Positions 11,901 to 23,528 of a stretch of 64,000 nucleotides of DNA are shown in pieces. The notes beneath the pieces are model-generated. The model was not told where the DNA came from and searched no databases. It saw only the letters and a list, made by a program, of their open reading frames with translations. Within the stretch, counting starts at the first letter, position 1. The number at the start of each line of letters is the position of its first letter. A program made the position numbers and the translations under genes. The stretch is from Paracyclopina nana (taxonomy: Eukaryota; Arthropoda; Copepoda; Cyclopoida; Cyclopettidae): positions 17,360,001-17,424,000 of the forward strand of contig JAGUCH010000001.1 of the NCBI GenBank assembly GCA_019096065.1, in the 5' to 3' direction.

Positions 11901-14900
11901 AAATTAAGAACTATTTAAAAATAGCTGAAGTAGCTAATTTCCTGTTTAGAAAGTTAATTGAAAAATTTCATGCTGTCATTTAAAAAAATGCCTTTAGGGC
12001 GGATTTCTAAAGCCTTCAAACAAAGAGCTGGCAACAATTTATTGATATTTTCTCTGTTATCGAGTTAACTTATTATGCATGATTTTTCTAATGTTAAGAG
12101 ATTTGTGAAAATGCAGTAAGTTTTTGGCTTTGATTCTTATTCATTGAGGAAAAGTGTCTATTCAGCACAAGTGTACAACTTCTCATGACGTCAATATGTA
12201 GGATTTTTCCCTTATTACAGCGTATTGATTGGTCGCAACGAGATACTCAAAATCAGCGACTTTGGCACGAGTCGCACCTGGAGCGAGCAATCTACGTGCA
12301 TGAGCTTTGCTGGCACCGTGGCCTGGATGGCGCCAGAAGTGATCCGAAATGAGCCATGCAACGAAAAAGTGGACATTTGGTCATTCGGAGTCCTCCTTTG
12401 GGAGCTGCTCACTTGTGAAGTTCCATACCAAAATGTTGACAGCTCCGCCATCATTTGGGGAGTTGGCAGCAATTCGCTGCATTTGCCCATACCAAAAACC
12501 TGCCCAGAAGGCTACAAATTGCTCATCAAGCAATGCTGGGCAATCAAGCCACGAAATCGACCCTCATTCAAAAATATCCTCATGCACTTGGACATTGCTT
12601 CGGTGGAAGTGCTCAGTTACCAGCCAGCAGACTACTTCAAAACTCAAGTAAAATTACGTTTTTCATTGCTAGTTTCATGCCTAGATGGCGCCACCTCCAA
12701 AAAAAAACTGAACTGACCTTTATAATGATAATTTGTCATTTTTAGAATCCTGAAAAATTACCAGAAGTGGATTTGTTCAGTGCTAAAGTATTTTGGCATT
12801 TTTGATGAACAAATGGGGAAAATAGGCCAGTCACTAACAAAAATTCCGTTTACAGCCAATAACTTCTACTTGAGAATATTCAATGCTTAATAGGATACAA
12901 CAAAATAAATCCGCTAGATGGAGCTGCGATTTGTTTCTGATGCATTTTGCTCTATTTTCGCCATTAGTTCGACAAAAATACCAAAAAGCAATAATAGAAA
13001 AAAATCCACATCTAGTATTTTGTCCCTCTTGATGGTGGCGCCATCTAAAGTGGGAAATTTAAAAAACTTGCTACTATTACAATGATTTTGGTTATAGCAA
13101 TCTTGGAAGCAAGAAGTCTGGGAGTACAATGAGAAAGTCAAGGGTGAAGACTCCTCAATGCCCTTGGCCGACCATGACATGCTGATCAAGAGGAGAAAGC
13201 AGGAACTGAAGCATGCTCAAGATGTCAAGGAGCTGTACGAGAAGAAGCTGGAGCGCGTCAATGATCTCTTCATGGAGCTCAACTCGTGGAAGCTCCAATT
13301 GGAGGAGGAGGAGCGGAACTTGCAGCGCATCAAGAGGCAGCTCAACGTCCAGGGCTCCAAGGTGTACTACAAGAAGAAGCTGAAGCCTTTGGCCTTGTCC
13401 AAGGCCCACGAGAGGCTGCAAAAGAGGCAGCTGAGGTCGACAGCCTCCAGCCCCGAAAACAACGGTTCCCCTTCAAGGTTGGGAGCCTCCTCCCTCCAAG
13501 TGATCAACAGGCCTCAAGTAAGGATCAATCCACTTTACAGCAACCTTGGCGACCTTGATGTTTCTGACGCTCCTGCACATCACTACTACAAAAGCTCTTG
13601 CTCTCCTATAAGCACAACTTCTTTGAACACCAGGGTATGTTTTGCGAATATCCTATCTGTCACCTTTGTATATTACATGTTTACTTCATAGCTGTGTTAT
13701 TTCATGTAATAGCCTTAATCAATAGAGTTTTAGTTCAGGCGTTTTTCACTACCACTATCACTAGATGGCGCCACTGCAGAGCAGCAGAGGGGGTTAAAGT
13801 TGCCAGAAGTGTTTTTTGTTTTTGTTTTGTGGCATTTTTTAAGGGTCAGTGACGAAAATGGTTTTGTTGCAAACTTCTGCAAAAACAAATCATTGCTCCA
13901 TCTAGCGGATGAGAGCCTCAAACAATATGTTTAGCATTCATACATTATCAAAAGTATTAAAAAAGCCAAGAAATGATAACAGATTGGACACCGCGGAAAT
14001 TGAAAACGAGAGCTAGCCAATTTAGTTTTTCGCCACTTGACTATCAAAAATGCCAAAAAACAGTAAATAACGAAAGAACCGTCTTCTGGTTATTTTGTTC
14101 CCCTCTACGGTGGCGCCCTCTAAAGCGGCAGTGAAAAACGCTTGAACCATTAAATTGATCCAATCTATGTTAACTTGATCTGTTACTTGAACTCATAGGT
14201 AGTGTCAAGGCTGGAAAACCTGTCTTCCCATAATGACTCCAGACCCGAAGAGTCTGACGATGATGAAGTCATCGTGGTGGAGCAACAAGTTGTGGATGAA
14301 GCAGACTCTAAAACGTTGGACCCAAATCAGCAGCAATATCATCCCACCGCAGAAAAGCTCAAAGTCCGCAAGACTCGCCAACGCCGATCAGGCAGCCATG
14401 GATCAGCTCCCAATTTCAACAGCTACCAATCCCCGAGGATCAGCCCAATGAGGGAGCGAAGGGTGTCTGACCGGATGTCACCAAGAAGAAGCACTGGAGC
14501 CCTTGGAGATCTGGAGAGCAACAACAATGATGACCAACCCATCTCACTGAGGATCTCCCACCACCATAGGAAATCCACATCCAGCATGAATGGCAACTTG
14601 ACCACGACCACCTCGCCCGAGGAGACTTTCATCCGGAGAGGCTCCACATGTTCAAGCTCAAGCAGTGAGGAGTGCCAGCAGATTGACCAGCGCCTCCAAG
14701 ATGATGACATCCTTGAGACCTTGGACCGAAAGGTGTCGGAAGTGATCAACCGGAGTCGACTCAACAGCTCGAACTCACAAGTCAGCTCGGACAAGTATGG
14801 GCCCTTGTCCTTCTCCTACAACAAACGAAAGTCACCCTCGCCAGGATCAGCCAGAAGGACCATGATGCCAGTCTCACCGCTGGCCAGCGGGGTTGTCCGG

Positions 14901-15833
14901 TTTGGCGATGATGCTGATGCTGAGGATGATGGCAATGCCACTGATGATGGATCGTCCAGCTCCGGTCAAGAGGATCAGCAGTGGGTTGACAATGACAAGG
15001 CTATCGAAAGCAAAACGTGCACTGTGGCTGTCACAAGTCCCAATCCTTTCCAACTGAGACGCAAAAGGTGAACAATACTGATTGTTTTCTGAAAATATAG
15101 AGGGCGCTGTAAAAAAGGAATCTTATTATTAGACACCCTTAAAGTACCATTTCCTATTACTTTTTTGGCAAAAAAACAGGGGATAAAAGACCAAAATATG
15201 AGCTGCTATTTGAAGCAGCTATTTTCAATCTAGAAATGAGCCAGATTTGAGAGAATTATGTGTATGCCGCAAACATAGTTCTAATGGTTATTAAGTTCTA
15301 GGGTTAATATGCTCAGCGCAAAAGGGGATTATTTAACCAAAATTTCAGCTGACTAATTTGTTAACAGGTTTATGTTAACCATTTTCGAAAATACTTTGAA
15401 GGTTTCAAGAAAAATGCACAAAACGCGATTTCCCACTGCTACGCCGCTGTGTTGATACTAGCTCTGTTTTCACAATAGGGGGCGCTAGTTGCCCTCTGCG
15501 ACAGAGACTTATAGGAGAATCAAGCTTTTGTAGCTTATCCAAGCTCATTTAAGCATTTTCTCTTTGTTCTGAGGCTTTCTTATAACTAATAGTTATACAT
15601 ATTGCAGCACTGGGAGAAAGCCCATAAGGAGCAAGTTGACTTGCAGGCAATCGTCCATGTCGATTTACTCCGTGACAACTCTGAGCTCCGAGGACGACCA
15701 TCATCACAACCGCAATGGCAGGACTGCTCCACTAATCATGGACGAAGGCAATACTCAATTGGAGCTGGATGATGATGACCAACAAGATGATGAAGACGCA
15801 TCACGATCCGTCCAGATCACTGCAGTCTTATAA
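8962..15833 (+). CDS. wnd: Dual leucine zipper kinase MAP3K12/13 (wallenda/DLK)
   Basis: Exons: 8962-9263, 9706-10383, 12221-12647, 13098-13634, 14199-15067, 15608-15833, which sum to 1013 codons (1012 aa). The kinase domain spans about residues 205-455: P-loop GSGAQGAV, lysine in VAVKK (about residue 237), HRDLKSPN split by intron 2 (AA|C), [14 protein letters not shown] and [14 protein letters not shown]. The continuous match to animal DLK/LZK is unmistakable. Downstream, [20 protein letters not shown] and following heptads form the leucine-zipper region; the remainder is Ser/Asp-rich and low complexity. In other animals DLK acts in JNK/p38 axon-injury and synaptic signalling; that is family knowledge. 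An in-frame TGA at 8950 precedes ATG 8962, which supports this start. The protein ends 72 bp before the convergent minus-strand gene. Confidence 0.95.
9339..9680. repeat. Family B head-to-head pair in MAP3K intron 1
   Basis: One copy runs forward from GGATGGCGCCACC (about 9350) through an AAAAGTGGACTTTTG core. A second runs inverted from about 9531 and ends at GGTGGCGCCATCTAG. The pair makes an imperfect palindrome that fills most of the intron. Confidence 0.65.
10404..11990 (+). repeat. Direct repeat bracketing 1.2 kb inside MAP3K intron 2
   Basis: About 155 bp at 10404-10560 (AAGCCTTC ... TTTTTTTCACT ... TATTTCATTTTC ... AACTATTTAAAA ... AAAGTTAATTGAAAAAT) recurs in the same orientation at about 11823-11990. 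A third partial start (AAAGCCTTCAAACAAAGAGCTGGCAAC) is at 12010. The DNA between is non-coding. The rest of the 1.8 kb intron has no gene that I can see. Confidence 0.55.
12670..13055. repeat. Family B head-to-head pair in MAP3K intron 3
   Basis: The forward copy begins TAGATGGCGCCACC (about 12684) with ACCAGAAGTGGAT (about 12758). The inverted copy starts CCGCTAGATGGAGC (about 12911) and ends GGTGGCGCCATCTAAAG (about 13035). Almost the whole 450 bp intron is this pair. Confidence 0.7.
13756..14130. repeat. Family B head-to-head pair in MAP3K intron 4
   Basis: The forward copy is CTAGATGGCGCCACTG...GCCAGAAGTG...CTCCATCTAGCGGATGAG (13762-13916). The inverted copy at about 14020-14130 ends GGTGGCGCCCTCTAAAG. 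Same arrangement as in introns 1 and 3. Confidence 0.7.
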
Positions 15834-15847
15834 ATTACATAATGATC

Positions 15848-15853
15848 ATTAAA
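15848..15853 (+). terminator. Candidate poly(A) signal of the MAP3K gene
   Basis: ATTAAA lies 15 bp after the stop codon. If used, the 3' UTR is unusually short, which fits the tight convergent arrangement with the minus-strand gene ending at 15905. Confidence 0.35.
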
Positions 15854-15904
15854 ATGCAATTATTGATTAGTATATATTACAAAATACATAGTATTATTCT
15901 ACTA

Positions 15905-16803
15905 CTAAAAGAAGCTGTCAAAAAGCTCATTTTCGGCTGGTGGCTCAGTTGGAGCCTCTGTGGTTGGGGCGTGCTGCTCGCAGTCCAATTCACCATAATC
16001 GGGCTTGGAAGGGCCGCGAATCAGTTGGCAACTTCGCTCACTAGTGGACAAATATTCGCAGAAATCGGTTGTCCTGTCATAGGTGAAGTAGTGGCAGTCC
16101 GGAGTCAAGATGCAGCCAAGCTGGCAAATTTTCACACTGGGAACTTCCTCCAAATGCCCAACCACTTCACCACCATAAGTACAGCCACCCTCAGTGAACA
16201 TCTAAAGAAAAAGCGAAATTTGGAAGAAATGGTCCATTATGGCAATTAGGTGTCCAAGGCGGGAAGTGGTCCTTACCGGCTCGGGTTATTTGAGCGGAGC
16301 ACAATTTATTCTAATTTGAGCAATAACCGGTTTTTTTTTGGTTTCTTAAAATCTCTTTTAAAAAAAGAATTCTCAAAAGGGTAAAATCAAACATGAATTG
16401 ATAGATTTTGAAAGAACGCTTCAAACGACTTTGCCGCCTTCGGCGGCTCGCTCCGCTCCGCTCGATTAAAACACTTAATGGATTAACGTACGTAGCAAGG
16501 ATCTTTGTCGTGTGGGCAGTCTTCAATGACATCAGGTGTTTTGGGGCCAGCAATGACATTGCAGGAATCTACATAGTCCTCGTGTTTGTGCTTGTACAGC
16601 TCGCAAAGGCCGTCGGACCTTCGACTGATCCAGAAATGGCAGTGGTGCACGTCATGGCAGAGTTGCTGGCAAGTGTACACATCCAGGCCTTCATAGACGG
16701 CCTCAGGCTTCTCATCGAAATCGCAGTCGTTCAAAGTGACATCACGGCAAAGGCCGTGGGCGTAGCCGATGAAAACGAGCGAAGCGACCAGCAACTTGAG
16801 CAT
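15905..16803 (-). CDS. Small secreted protein with two PAN/apple-like modules
   Basis: Two exons: 16803-16492 and 16201-15905, joined in phase 0 (donor TAC|GTACGT, acceptor CTTTAG|ATG), giving 202 aa. A signal peptide opens it (MLKLLVASLVFIGYAHG). Two similar cysteine modules follow: one begins LCRDVTLNDCDF and holds CQQLCHDVHHCHFW and LCELYKHK; the second begins CTYGGEVV and holds ICQLGCILTPDCHYFTYD and FCEYL. The CxxxCxxxxxCxxxxY spacing is that of PAN/apple domains, which bind proteins or glycans. The tail is Thr/Pro/Glu-rich. One module is carried by each exon, suggesting module duplication. The specific function is unknown to me; cuticular, haemolymph or accessory secretion are all possible. 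Confidence 0.75.
16240..16470 (+). repeat. Family F repeat, copy 1 (PAN-gene intron)
   Basis: It contains CAATTAGGTGTCC, GGTTATTTGAGCGG and ends with CGCCTTCGGCGGCTCGCTCCGCTCCGCTCGA. The same order of blocks recurs at 50755-50965 inside a cotransporter intron. It fills nearly all of the 290 bp intron 16202-16491. Confidence 0.65.
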
Positions 16804-16841
16804 CTCGGAGCAGAATAATCAATCTGCCTTTTGATGCCGAA

Positions 16842-16847
16842 TTTATA
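16842..16847 (-). promoter_or_regulatory. TATA box of the PAN-module gene
   Basis: On the minus strand this reads GTATAAATTC, 39 bp before the ATG at 16803. That spacing leaves a very short 5' UTR, common for highly expressed small secreted-protein genes. Confidence 0.5.
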
Positions 16848-16852
16848 CGCAG

Positions 16853-19220
16853 CTTTTGCCTAGAAATCTGCTCTAATCAAACATCCTTGCAAAATCGTCG
16901 AGATAATGCTAAATTGCGACTGACATTTAAATGTCACTACTTTGAGTACATAATCCCATAAGTCAAGTTTGAGAGGTCATTCATTTACTTAACTGGTTAA
17001 ATCCCAATAGCCTTAGTGGAACTTAGTTGCGGTATTTTAGCACAGAGTGGCGCTTCAGTCGCTCATCGGGGCAGTCCGAAAAAAAATGCTCTAAAACTCG
17101 GTTTAAACTTAGCTGAAAATGCCAAACTCCCTTCAATGCGTCGAAATATCATCAAGTTTGCCTCAAAAGTCCATTAAAACCCACTGAAACCCTTGAATTA
17201 CGAAAATAATCTGCCCCGATGGAGCTCCCAGCGCCATCTCGCGTAGGAATTATCCCTACTCAAAACTGTTGTTCCACTAAGGCTATTTCATTATTCATTA
17301 TCTTTAACTAAGGTTTTGAGAGTCCCTCAATTTTGTTGCGTTAAATAGACGTATTTCTTATTCAAATCTTGATCTTTTTTAATGCAGTGAACCATCATAA
17401 TTAATTCATTCATTGTTTAATTTTTCTAAAATATTAATTTTCCATAAAAATAGGATGATGTTATAGAATATCATGAGTTATAAATGATTGATGAGAAGAA
17501 TTCATGTCAGGCAAGGCTTTTAGCAAACTATAATTTATTGATTAAATTCACATGTACATGATTATGATTGTTAAAATAAAAAAGGGATAAAATGAAAAAA
17601 GCAGATTATTCATCAGTTTTATATGGCTGCATTGAACAAGCCAGCTGAATATAGTGACATTATCTGCTTCACAAGTGGAACAAAAGCTTTGTCATCAATA
17701 AAGCCTTCATTTTTACATTTTTCAAAAGCTAGGTAGCATGTGAGACAAATGATTTTTAGAAACATTTTTAAAACTAGCCCGAAAATAAAACCTGCTTTGC
17801 TCAAGCAACAATCTGAGCCAATCTTGCAAGAGTTTTAAAAATAGTTTAAAGTTCACTTATGGGGAATCCTGAGAACAGAAAATGGGAGTTATTTTCATGA
17901 TTCACCCAGCGCAAAGGGCAATGGCTTGCTAGGCGACTTCCAAAAACGACCTTGAAAATTACTGTTACCGTTTCCCGCAAAAAATCCACAGACACGGCGT
18001 TGTTGCCTGGCTGCCTGAATCGGCCAAAAAAACTCGAATTGTTCCCAGCATAGGTCAAAAAAGGACAGCGCTACCAGACTCTCACCTATGCTAATATCAT
18101 ACTTTTGGCTTTTTCTAGCCTCAAATGGGGAGTTGCGCTCATTTGACATACTTGTAACGCTGCAGAGTCATTGTTTACGTTTGGCGTTTTTCCGCCAAAA
18201 TGGCGCGCTGTTTGGCTGTTTTGAGCCGCTTTGGGCTCCTAACAGCTGCAGTAAGTAGATAACTTTTAAAAGCTGTTGAATGTTGTTGAGTAGCTAAGCT
18301 GAAAGAAAAGCCCGCGTTGTTTCCTACAAACTTGCAAGCTCCAATAAAATCTTGGCTCACAAAGAAGATGGAGGGGCCGAAATCAGGTTTGGCCGGCTCA
18401 TGTCCTTGCTTAGAGGCTTCAAAGGGATCCTGGAGCCTCCAGAGCCTGGGGCAAGAAGACTCGCATGCAGAGGAAACCTGTACTGTTGGAATCAAGATGG
18501 CGAGGCTTTGTTTGAGACCAGGGTAGAAGTCGAGTTTTCACGCCTCCCAAAAATTCCCACGTGACTAGACCTCTACTCTGTTTCTTGAGCTGGCAAATTA
18601 TGCCGGAATTAATTTACTTCTCAAGTCTAGTGGGTAGAGATCTGGTAAACCTTGCAATCAATTTGCTCATTGGTGACTAGACCTCTACTCATCAAACTTA
18701 ACCAATTTCCAGGGGGGTCTCGTAAGTGAGTTCTTGACGCAAGTTTTGCATGCTAAAATCACCAAATCTGTTTGTCTTAGCCTAGGTGGCGCTAGTAGTT
18801 CTTACTACATAGCGCGTGAGCTTAAGTGATGTGTCAGTCATGGAAGCAAGCGGGCTAATCTCACGCGTCTTCAAAAGAGCTCCTAGATAAGTTCTGTATT
18901 TTTTAAAAAAGTATGCAATTTGGGCACTTTTTGATAATTTAAGGCAGGTTATGGAAATTTTTGGAAGTGAAATCCACAGAATTATATTTAAATTTTGTCT
19001 TGAAGCCTACCACAGCTCAGTCAGACTGTGTGCTATAGTACAGCAGCGACAAGAACTCACCTTATTACTATAGATCATCTTGCCAATTTCAATATTATGT
19101 CTTTTTTGAAGTTAGGCTGTATTTTTGCTTGTTTTTCTTATGAGGTCATAGCTAGAGACTTCCTGCTTATCTCAAAAATGCTCAGATAACTTTTGAAACT
19201 TTGATAAGGTGAAGACTATC
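16853..19220. other. Intergenic DNA with one weak exon candidate
   Basis: Besides the 17.0 kb MITE I see no supported gene. A possible tiny first exon is at 18200-18250 (+): ATG in the context CAAAATGG, 17 codons (MARCLAVLSRFGLLTAA), then a perfect GTAAGT donor. It could be a mitochondrial or secretory leader but has no identifiable partner exon. Around 18560-18690 the phrase TGACTAGACCTCTACTC occurs twice with an inverted version between. Confidence 0.3.
17006..17288. mobile_element. MITE with 16 bp terminal inverted repeats
   Basis: The left end AATAGCCTTAGTGGAAC and right end GTTCCACTAAGGCTATT are perfect inverted copies around a 280 bp non-coding body. That body carries its own inverted subunits (GTGGCGCTTC, GCGCCATCTCGCG). 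Confidence 0.75.
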
Positions 19221-19365
19221 ATGGCATCATCATCACAACAAAGGAGCAGCTCTGGATCTTCTTTCAGAGCAGAGCTGTTGTCTGTGGGCCAGCATTACTT
19301 GTCCTATGCTGACACATTATTCAATAAATACAAGGCATTATACAATGAGCACCGACTTCTTTCAG
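19221..19365 (+). CDS. Candidate alternative first exon (unknown or cotransporter)
   Basis: ATG 19221 opens 48 codons rich in Ser then helical (AELLSVGQHYLSYADTLFNK, NEHRLLS) and ends at a donor TCAG|GTAGT in phase 1. Phase 1 is the phase needed to join the common cotransporter exon at 38147. I do not recognise the peptide and no promoter is obvious, so it may be a chance frame or belong to another transcript. Confidence 0.35.
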
Positions 19366-20815
19366 GTAGTACATCTTAAACCCATTACTCATGATATGCT
19401 AGTCTAAGAAAAGGCCCTTTTTTTCGTGTCCCAAGACCATTATTTCTGGGTTGGTGGAACACATGTTGAGGCTTCCAGCTTGCTGGCTTTAGGCCTGCTG
19501 TGAAAACTGAAAATACACATAAAAAGCAGTGTTGAAAATATTCCTAAACACCTTTGTTGCTTAGATGCAACATCTGTTATGATTGGCAATTTTTATTTAG
19601 TAGTGCTCTATGTAAAATAGAGGTTAAAGCATGAGTGAATCTTTGGAGGAGGGAAAGGCAATTTTATCTAGCCAAGGATATCACAGTGGTGTGTCATTGG
19701 CCATGAGGTTGGTTGAAAGGTCACTTTGGTATCCAATATTTAAGCTGGAGTAATTTGATTGCATAGCAAAGTGACCTGACCGAGCCTTATTCTTTTTTAT
19801 TATGGTGCCAGTTATTTGGCCCAGGATCTTCTCGTTTATGGAGCTCTCAGCCAAAAGCTTTCAGGTATTGTAGCCAAGTCATTGGTACAGTTGGTTTGTT
19901 TTGGTGAATGTTGTAGCATTCCGGATTTTCTGCCTATTTGGCATTTTTTTACTATTTGGTACACAATAATTTGGAGTTATGCTAACTGGCAAGGTGGAAA
20001 GTTCCTTTGCTTGCAATTTCCCTCCAAACTTTTGGTCTGAATGCAATTTTTCAGCCAGCTGAGTCAGATGATGATCTCTTCAGAGGAAACTTTGGTGGTA
20101 ATTTTTCCTGGCTCAGAAACTTGCAATGCCTCAAGCTAGAGAGCTGACAACTCCCAAAAAAGTATTATTTTTAATGAATCTATTGGAGCTAATAGAAATT
20201 AAATTATTATGTTTTATTCCCAGCTATTTGGCTATCATTTAGCTATTACCGAAATAGTGCAAGTGAGCGTGTTAGTTAGTCTTGACTAATGCCATAATTG
20301 CACGTAATCCTTGTGCATGACTTATTGTAATGAAGTGTTGCTGCATTAATTGCTTGAAAAAATAATGCCTGATTTTCGGCTCTGCATGTGAGTAGGCAGG
20401 TATATAAAAGCATGGAAATGGGAAAACTCGCAAGATCAGCACAGCAGCTGATGGCAGAAGTGGCTGGCAGCAAAGTGAAGCCTCTGCAAACCGCTAGTTG
20501 CCATAGAAAATCAAAACAAACCTTGCTTAGCTCAATAGCAGCTGAGAGCTCTGCCTCATTTTCCTCTTATCTTCTGCTGAGAAGTGCCAGAGGTGTCATT
20601 TGAGCAAATATACCCAAATTATTGAATATTTTTATACCCTCAATTTTTACCACTATGACATATTGTCAATAGTGAAATAGTGGCTTTCACAAAATGCTTG
20701 GTGATCCTCTGCAAGCTTCATGGACACAACAGCTGATGCACGACATATTTAAGTGATCTAAGGGGAGAAAGCAAATTAGTCATACAACTGCAACTGATTT
20801 CCCTGCATCTGGAAT

Positions 20816-21017
20816 ATGGTTATAAACGAGGAAGAAGAGGAGAAAAATGCCACAGCAGCAGCTCGGTTCAATGTGCAAAAGAGTGAGAGTCCGCGGAAAC
20901 GAGGCCAAGACGACAAAATCAGCCTCATTTCTGAGGCCAAGGAGGAAAAAGACGATCCGCCAACTTTCTCCTACGGTGCTGTAGTCAATGGAAGAAGGCC
21001 CACGAAGAAAAGAGGAG
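20816..21017 (+). CDS. kcc: K-Cl cotransporter alternative first exon with RFxV motif
   Basis: ATG 20816 is preceded by an in-frame stop (TGA 20795). It opens 67 codons ending at a good donor GGAG|GTAAGG in phase 1, so it splices in frame to the common exon at 38147 ([12 protein letters not shown]). The peptide is acidic then basic and carries ARFNVQ. RFxV is the docking site for SPAK/OSR1 kinases (Fray in flies), present in some alternative N-termini of animal KCCs. The join would span 17 kb; it is inferred from phase and motif, not seen in a transcript. Confidence 0.55.
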
Positions 21018-21242
21018 GTAAGGCCGGTTATACTACAAGAAGGCCAGCTTGATTTATGGCCCTAGATGGACTTGGTTTGGCTGGCCTCAAGCCTCCAATT
21101 TTGAGGCTGCTGCACATCTGGCCAGAGGCCTTGTCTTTCCGAAAACGATGATGATGCGCTGACATCCCTCGTAAAAATCTGGTCACAACACAAATTCCAC
21201 AGAAGTAGTGACCTCCTGCAGCCTTGGCCTACTTTTGCAAAC

Positions 21243-22215
21243 GCCTGCTAACAAAGAGCGGGCAGCTAGTTGAGGAAAGGTTGCGAGAATGGTTTGCTTA
21301 GTTCAGATCAAAACAAAACAACAACATGCTGCTGATCTTGTTTAGTTTATTATAAATGCCTATACCTGGTCCTACATATTAGGGTGTTCTTACTACTACT
21401 GTTATGACAGACCTTATCTGGTTCTACTATGACACACCATAGTGTTACCAACAAAGTAATTTATTATGCCTTGTGGGAAACATGCTTAAAAAATCTAGCT
21501 CGGTCTAAAAAAATACTTGTTAGACTGGAAAGCAAGTGTCGGATTGTATCTGCTCCTACATGGCAGATTGTACCTGGTCCTACAAGCTAGATTGTACTTA
21601 GGACTTTCTCCATTACTGATAGCTAGATTACTTTAGCCTTTTTCCTATTGGACCTTGGTCCTACAAATTAGATTGTACTTGGTATTATTGTCATGACATA
21701 CCTTACCTGGTCCTACTAGGACACACCATGCCTGGTATTATCAACAAAGTAATTTATTATGTCTAGTGGGAAACATGTTTAAACAAATCTAGCTTGGTCT
21801 AAAAAATACTTTTTAGGCCGGAAAGCAAGTGACGGATCGTATCTGTTCCTACAAGGCAGATTGTACCTGGTCCTACAAGCTATTGTACTTAGGACTTTCT
21901 CCATTACTGATAGCTAGATTACTTTAGCCTTTTTCCTATCAGAAATTATTTATTACTTTGCTGGTTATACTAGGCATGGTGTACCTAAGTAGGAGCAGAT
22001 AAGGTCTGTCATGATTGTAGTACTGGTTACAATCTAATTTGTAGGTCCAAGTACGGTCTCTAATAGTAGTAGAAAACCGGTACATTAATGCCTCAGCAGG
22101 TTAGTCTCTATGTATTCTTAAAGGACCAGGTACGGTTTTTCCTGTTAGATGCTAAAGCTGAAGTAGATGGCGCTGCAGACGTGTTCAGACTTGTTGTCAG
22201 CTCTTTGCTGAGAGG
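21243..22215. mobile_element. Family C element, about 970 bp, with internal duplication
   Basis: The left end CGCCTGCTAACAAAGAGCGGGCAGC is inverted at the right as GTTGTCAGCTCTTTGCTGAGAGGCGTTAGC. Inside, a block of about 290 bp is tandemly duplicated (about 21360-21655 and 21660-21945), sharing GGAAAGCAAGTG, GCAGATTGTACCTGGTCCTA and TACTTAGGACTTTCTCCATT. The words CTGGTCCTAC and their complements recur throughout. Confidence 0.6.
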
Positions 22216-23171
22216 CGTTAGCTGATTTTAGTTAGGACATGCCTTTTCTTTACTGAATAATAATTATATGGTGTGTGTATTCTTGGCAAGGCCGAAGGAA
22301 GTCATGTTTTCTTCTTCTTTTCAGGTAAGCAATAGACAGGGAAGGCCACATGAACCTTTTCACGGAATTTGATTAAGGTCAGTCGCCGCGCTGACCCAAA
22401 GAGGTGACCTAAGCCAAGAATTCTGAATAGATTATTATTGCATCGGGATTCCAAAAGGAATTATTTCTTACCACCAAATAATGGCACAAAAGCCGCGCGT
22501 GGCTGGGAAACACAATTTGGATGGGAAAAGGCCAATGGTGGCCTTTATCTGCTGGGACATTTTCAAAGGCTTCCCTTTTGCAGCCTGAATGAACTGCTTT
22601 TTCCCAGGCAGATTTTTTGCTTCTGCCAAATCTGCTAGCCATGCCACTTTGCCAAATCTCTTTTTAAACATCACAGCATAAACCGGAAAAAAGTTTGTGG
22701 AATTCAGCCATTTTTAAACTATTTTATTTATCTGCTGAAAAACGAATATGTCAGCAATATTTACTTTATTTAATGGATGTATTATTTGGAATTCTTGAGG
22801 TTTTTTGGGGAAAAATGCATTAAAAAAGGCAAAATTTGGTGGTACAAAACTTTATAGCATCTCAATGGTCAAAACCAACTAATCCAATCTAGAAAGTTGC
22901 CAATTACACCTACACAGTGGGGGAAAATGACCATTAAACAGCTTTGCCATTCTTGTCATAATTTCAAAACTTTTGGACTTAAGCTGTCTTATCTAAGTTG
23001 GTGTGCCAGGTAAAAAGCATTTTGTGCCAGTGGTCCGCGTTAGCAGTTTGCTTTTTGGAGGCCGAGATCGAGGCCGTCGGCCTCTTCTTCTTCCTCCTCC
23101 TCAAGTAGTTGTTGGTACCTTATACCATTGTAGGACAAGGTCATGCAAAATCCAGTTCAGATCCAATTCCT

Positions 23172-23528
23172 CGAATCAGAGAGCTGACAAGGATCATTTT
23201 CAGCTGAATGGTTAAAGCTTTTAAAAAAAAACCTGTTGTGCTAGAGATTACTGAGGTCATTGTAGCAAAATTGAATTTTTTCACTCTTTAAAATGAAATT
23301 TAGAAAAAGAAAATTTCATGTTGCACTTTTAACATTTGTAATTCTGAGGATTTATTTTCCTTTGATATTTTGCCCAAAATTGCCAGTTTTTAAAATCTAA
23401 AAAACTTCACAAATACTTATGTAGCATTTTAAAAGAACTAAATGAAAATAGAAATTAAAAGCGCTAATTAGTCCAAAAACTATACAGTAAATGCCAATTT
23501 CGCCGACAGCTCTTTGCCATTCAGGCTT
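23172..23528. mobile_element. Family C MITE
   Basis: GAGAGCTGACAAGG on the left is paired with the inverted GACAGCTCTTTGCCATTCAGGC on the right. AT-rich, non-coding. Confidence 0.5.
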
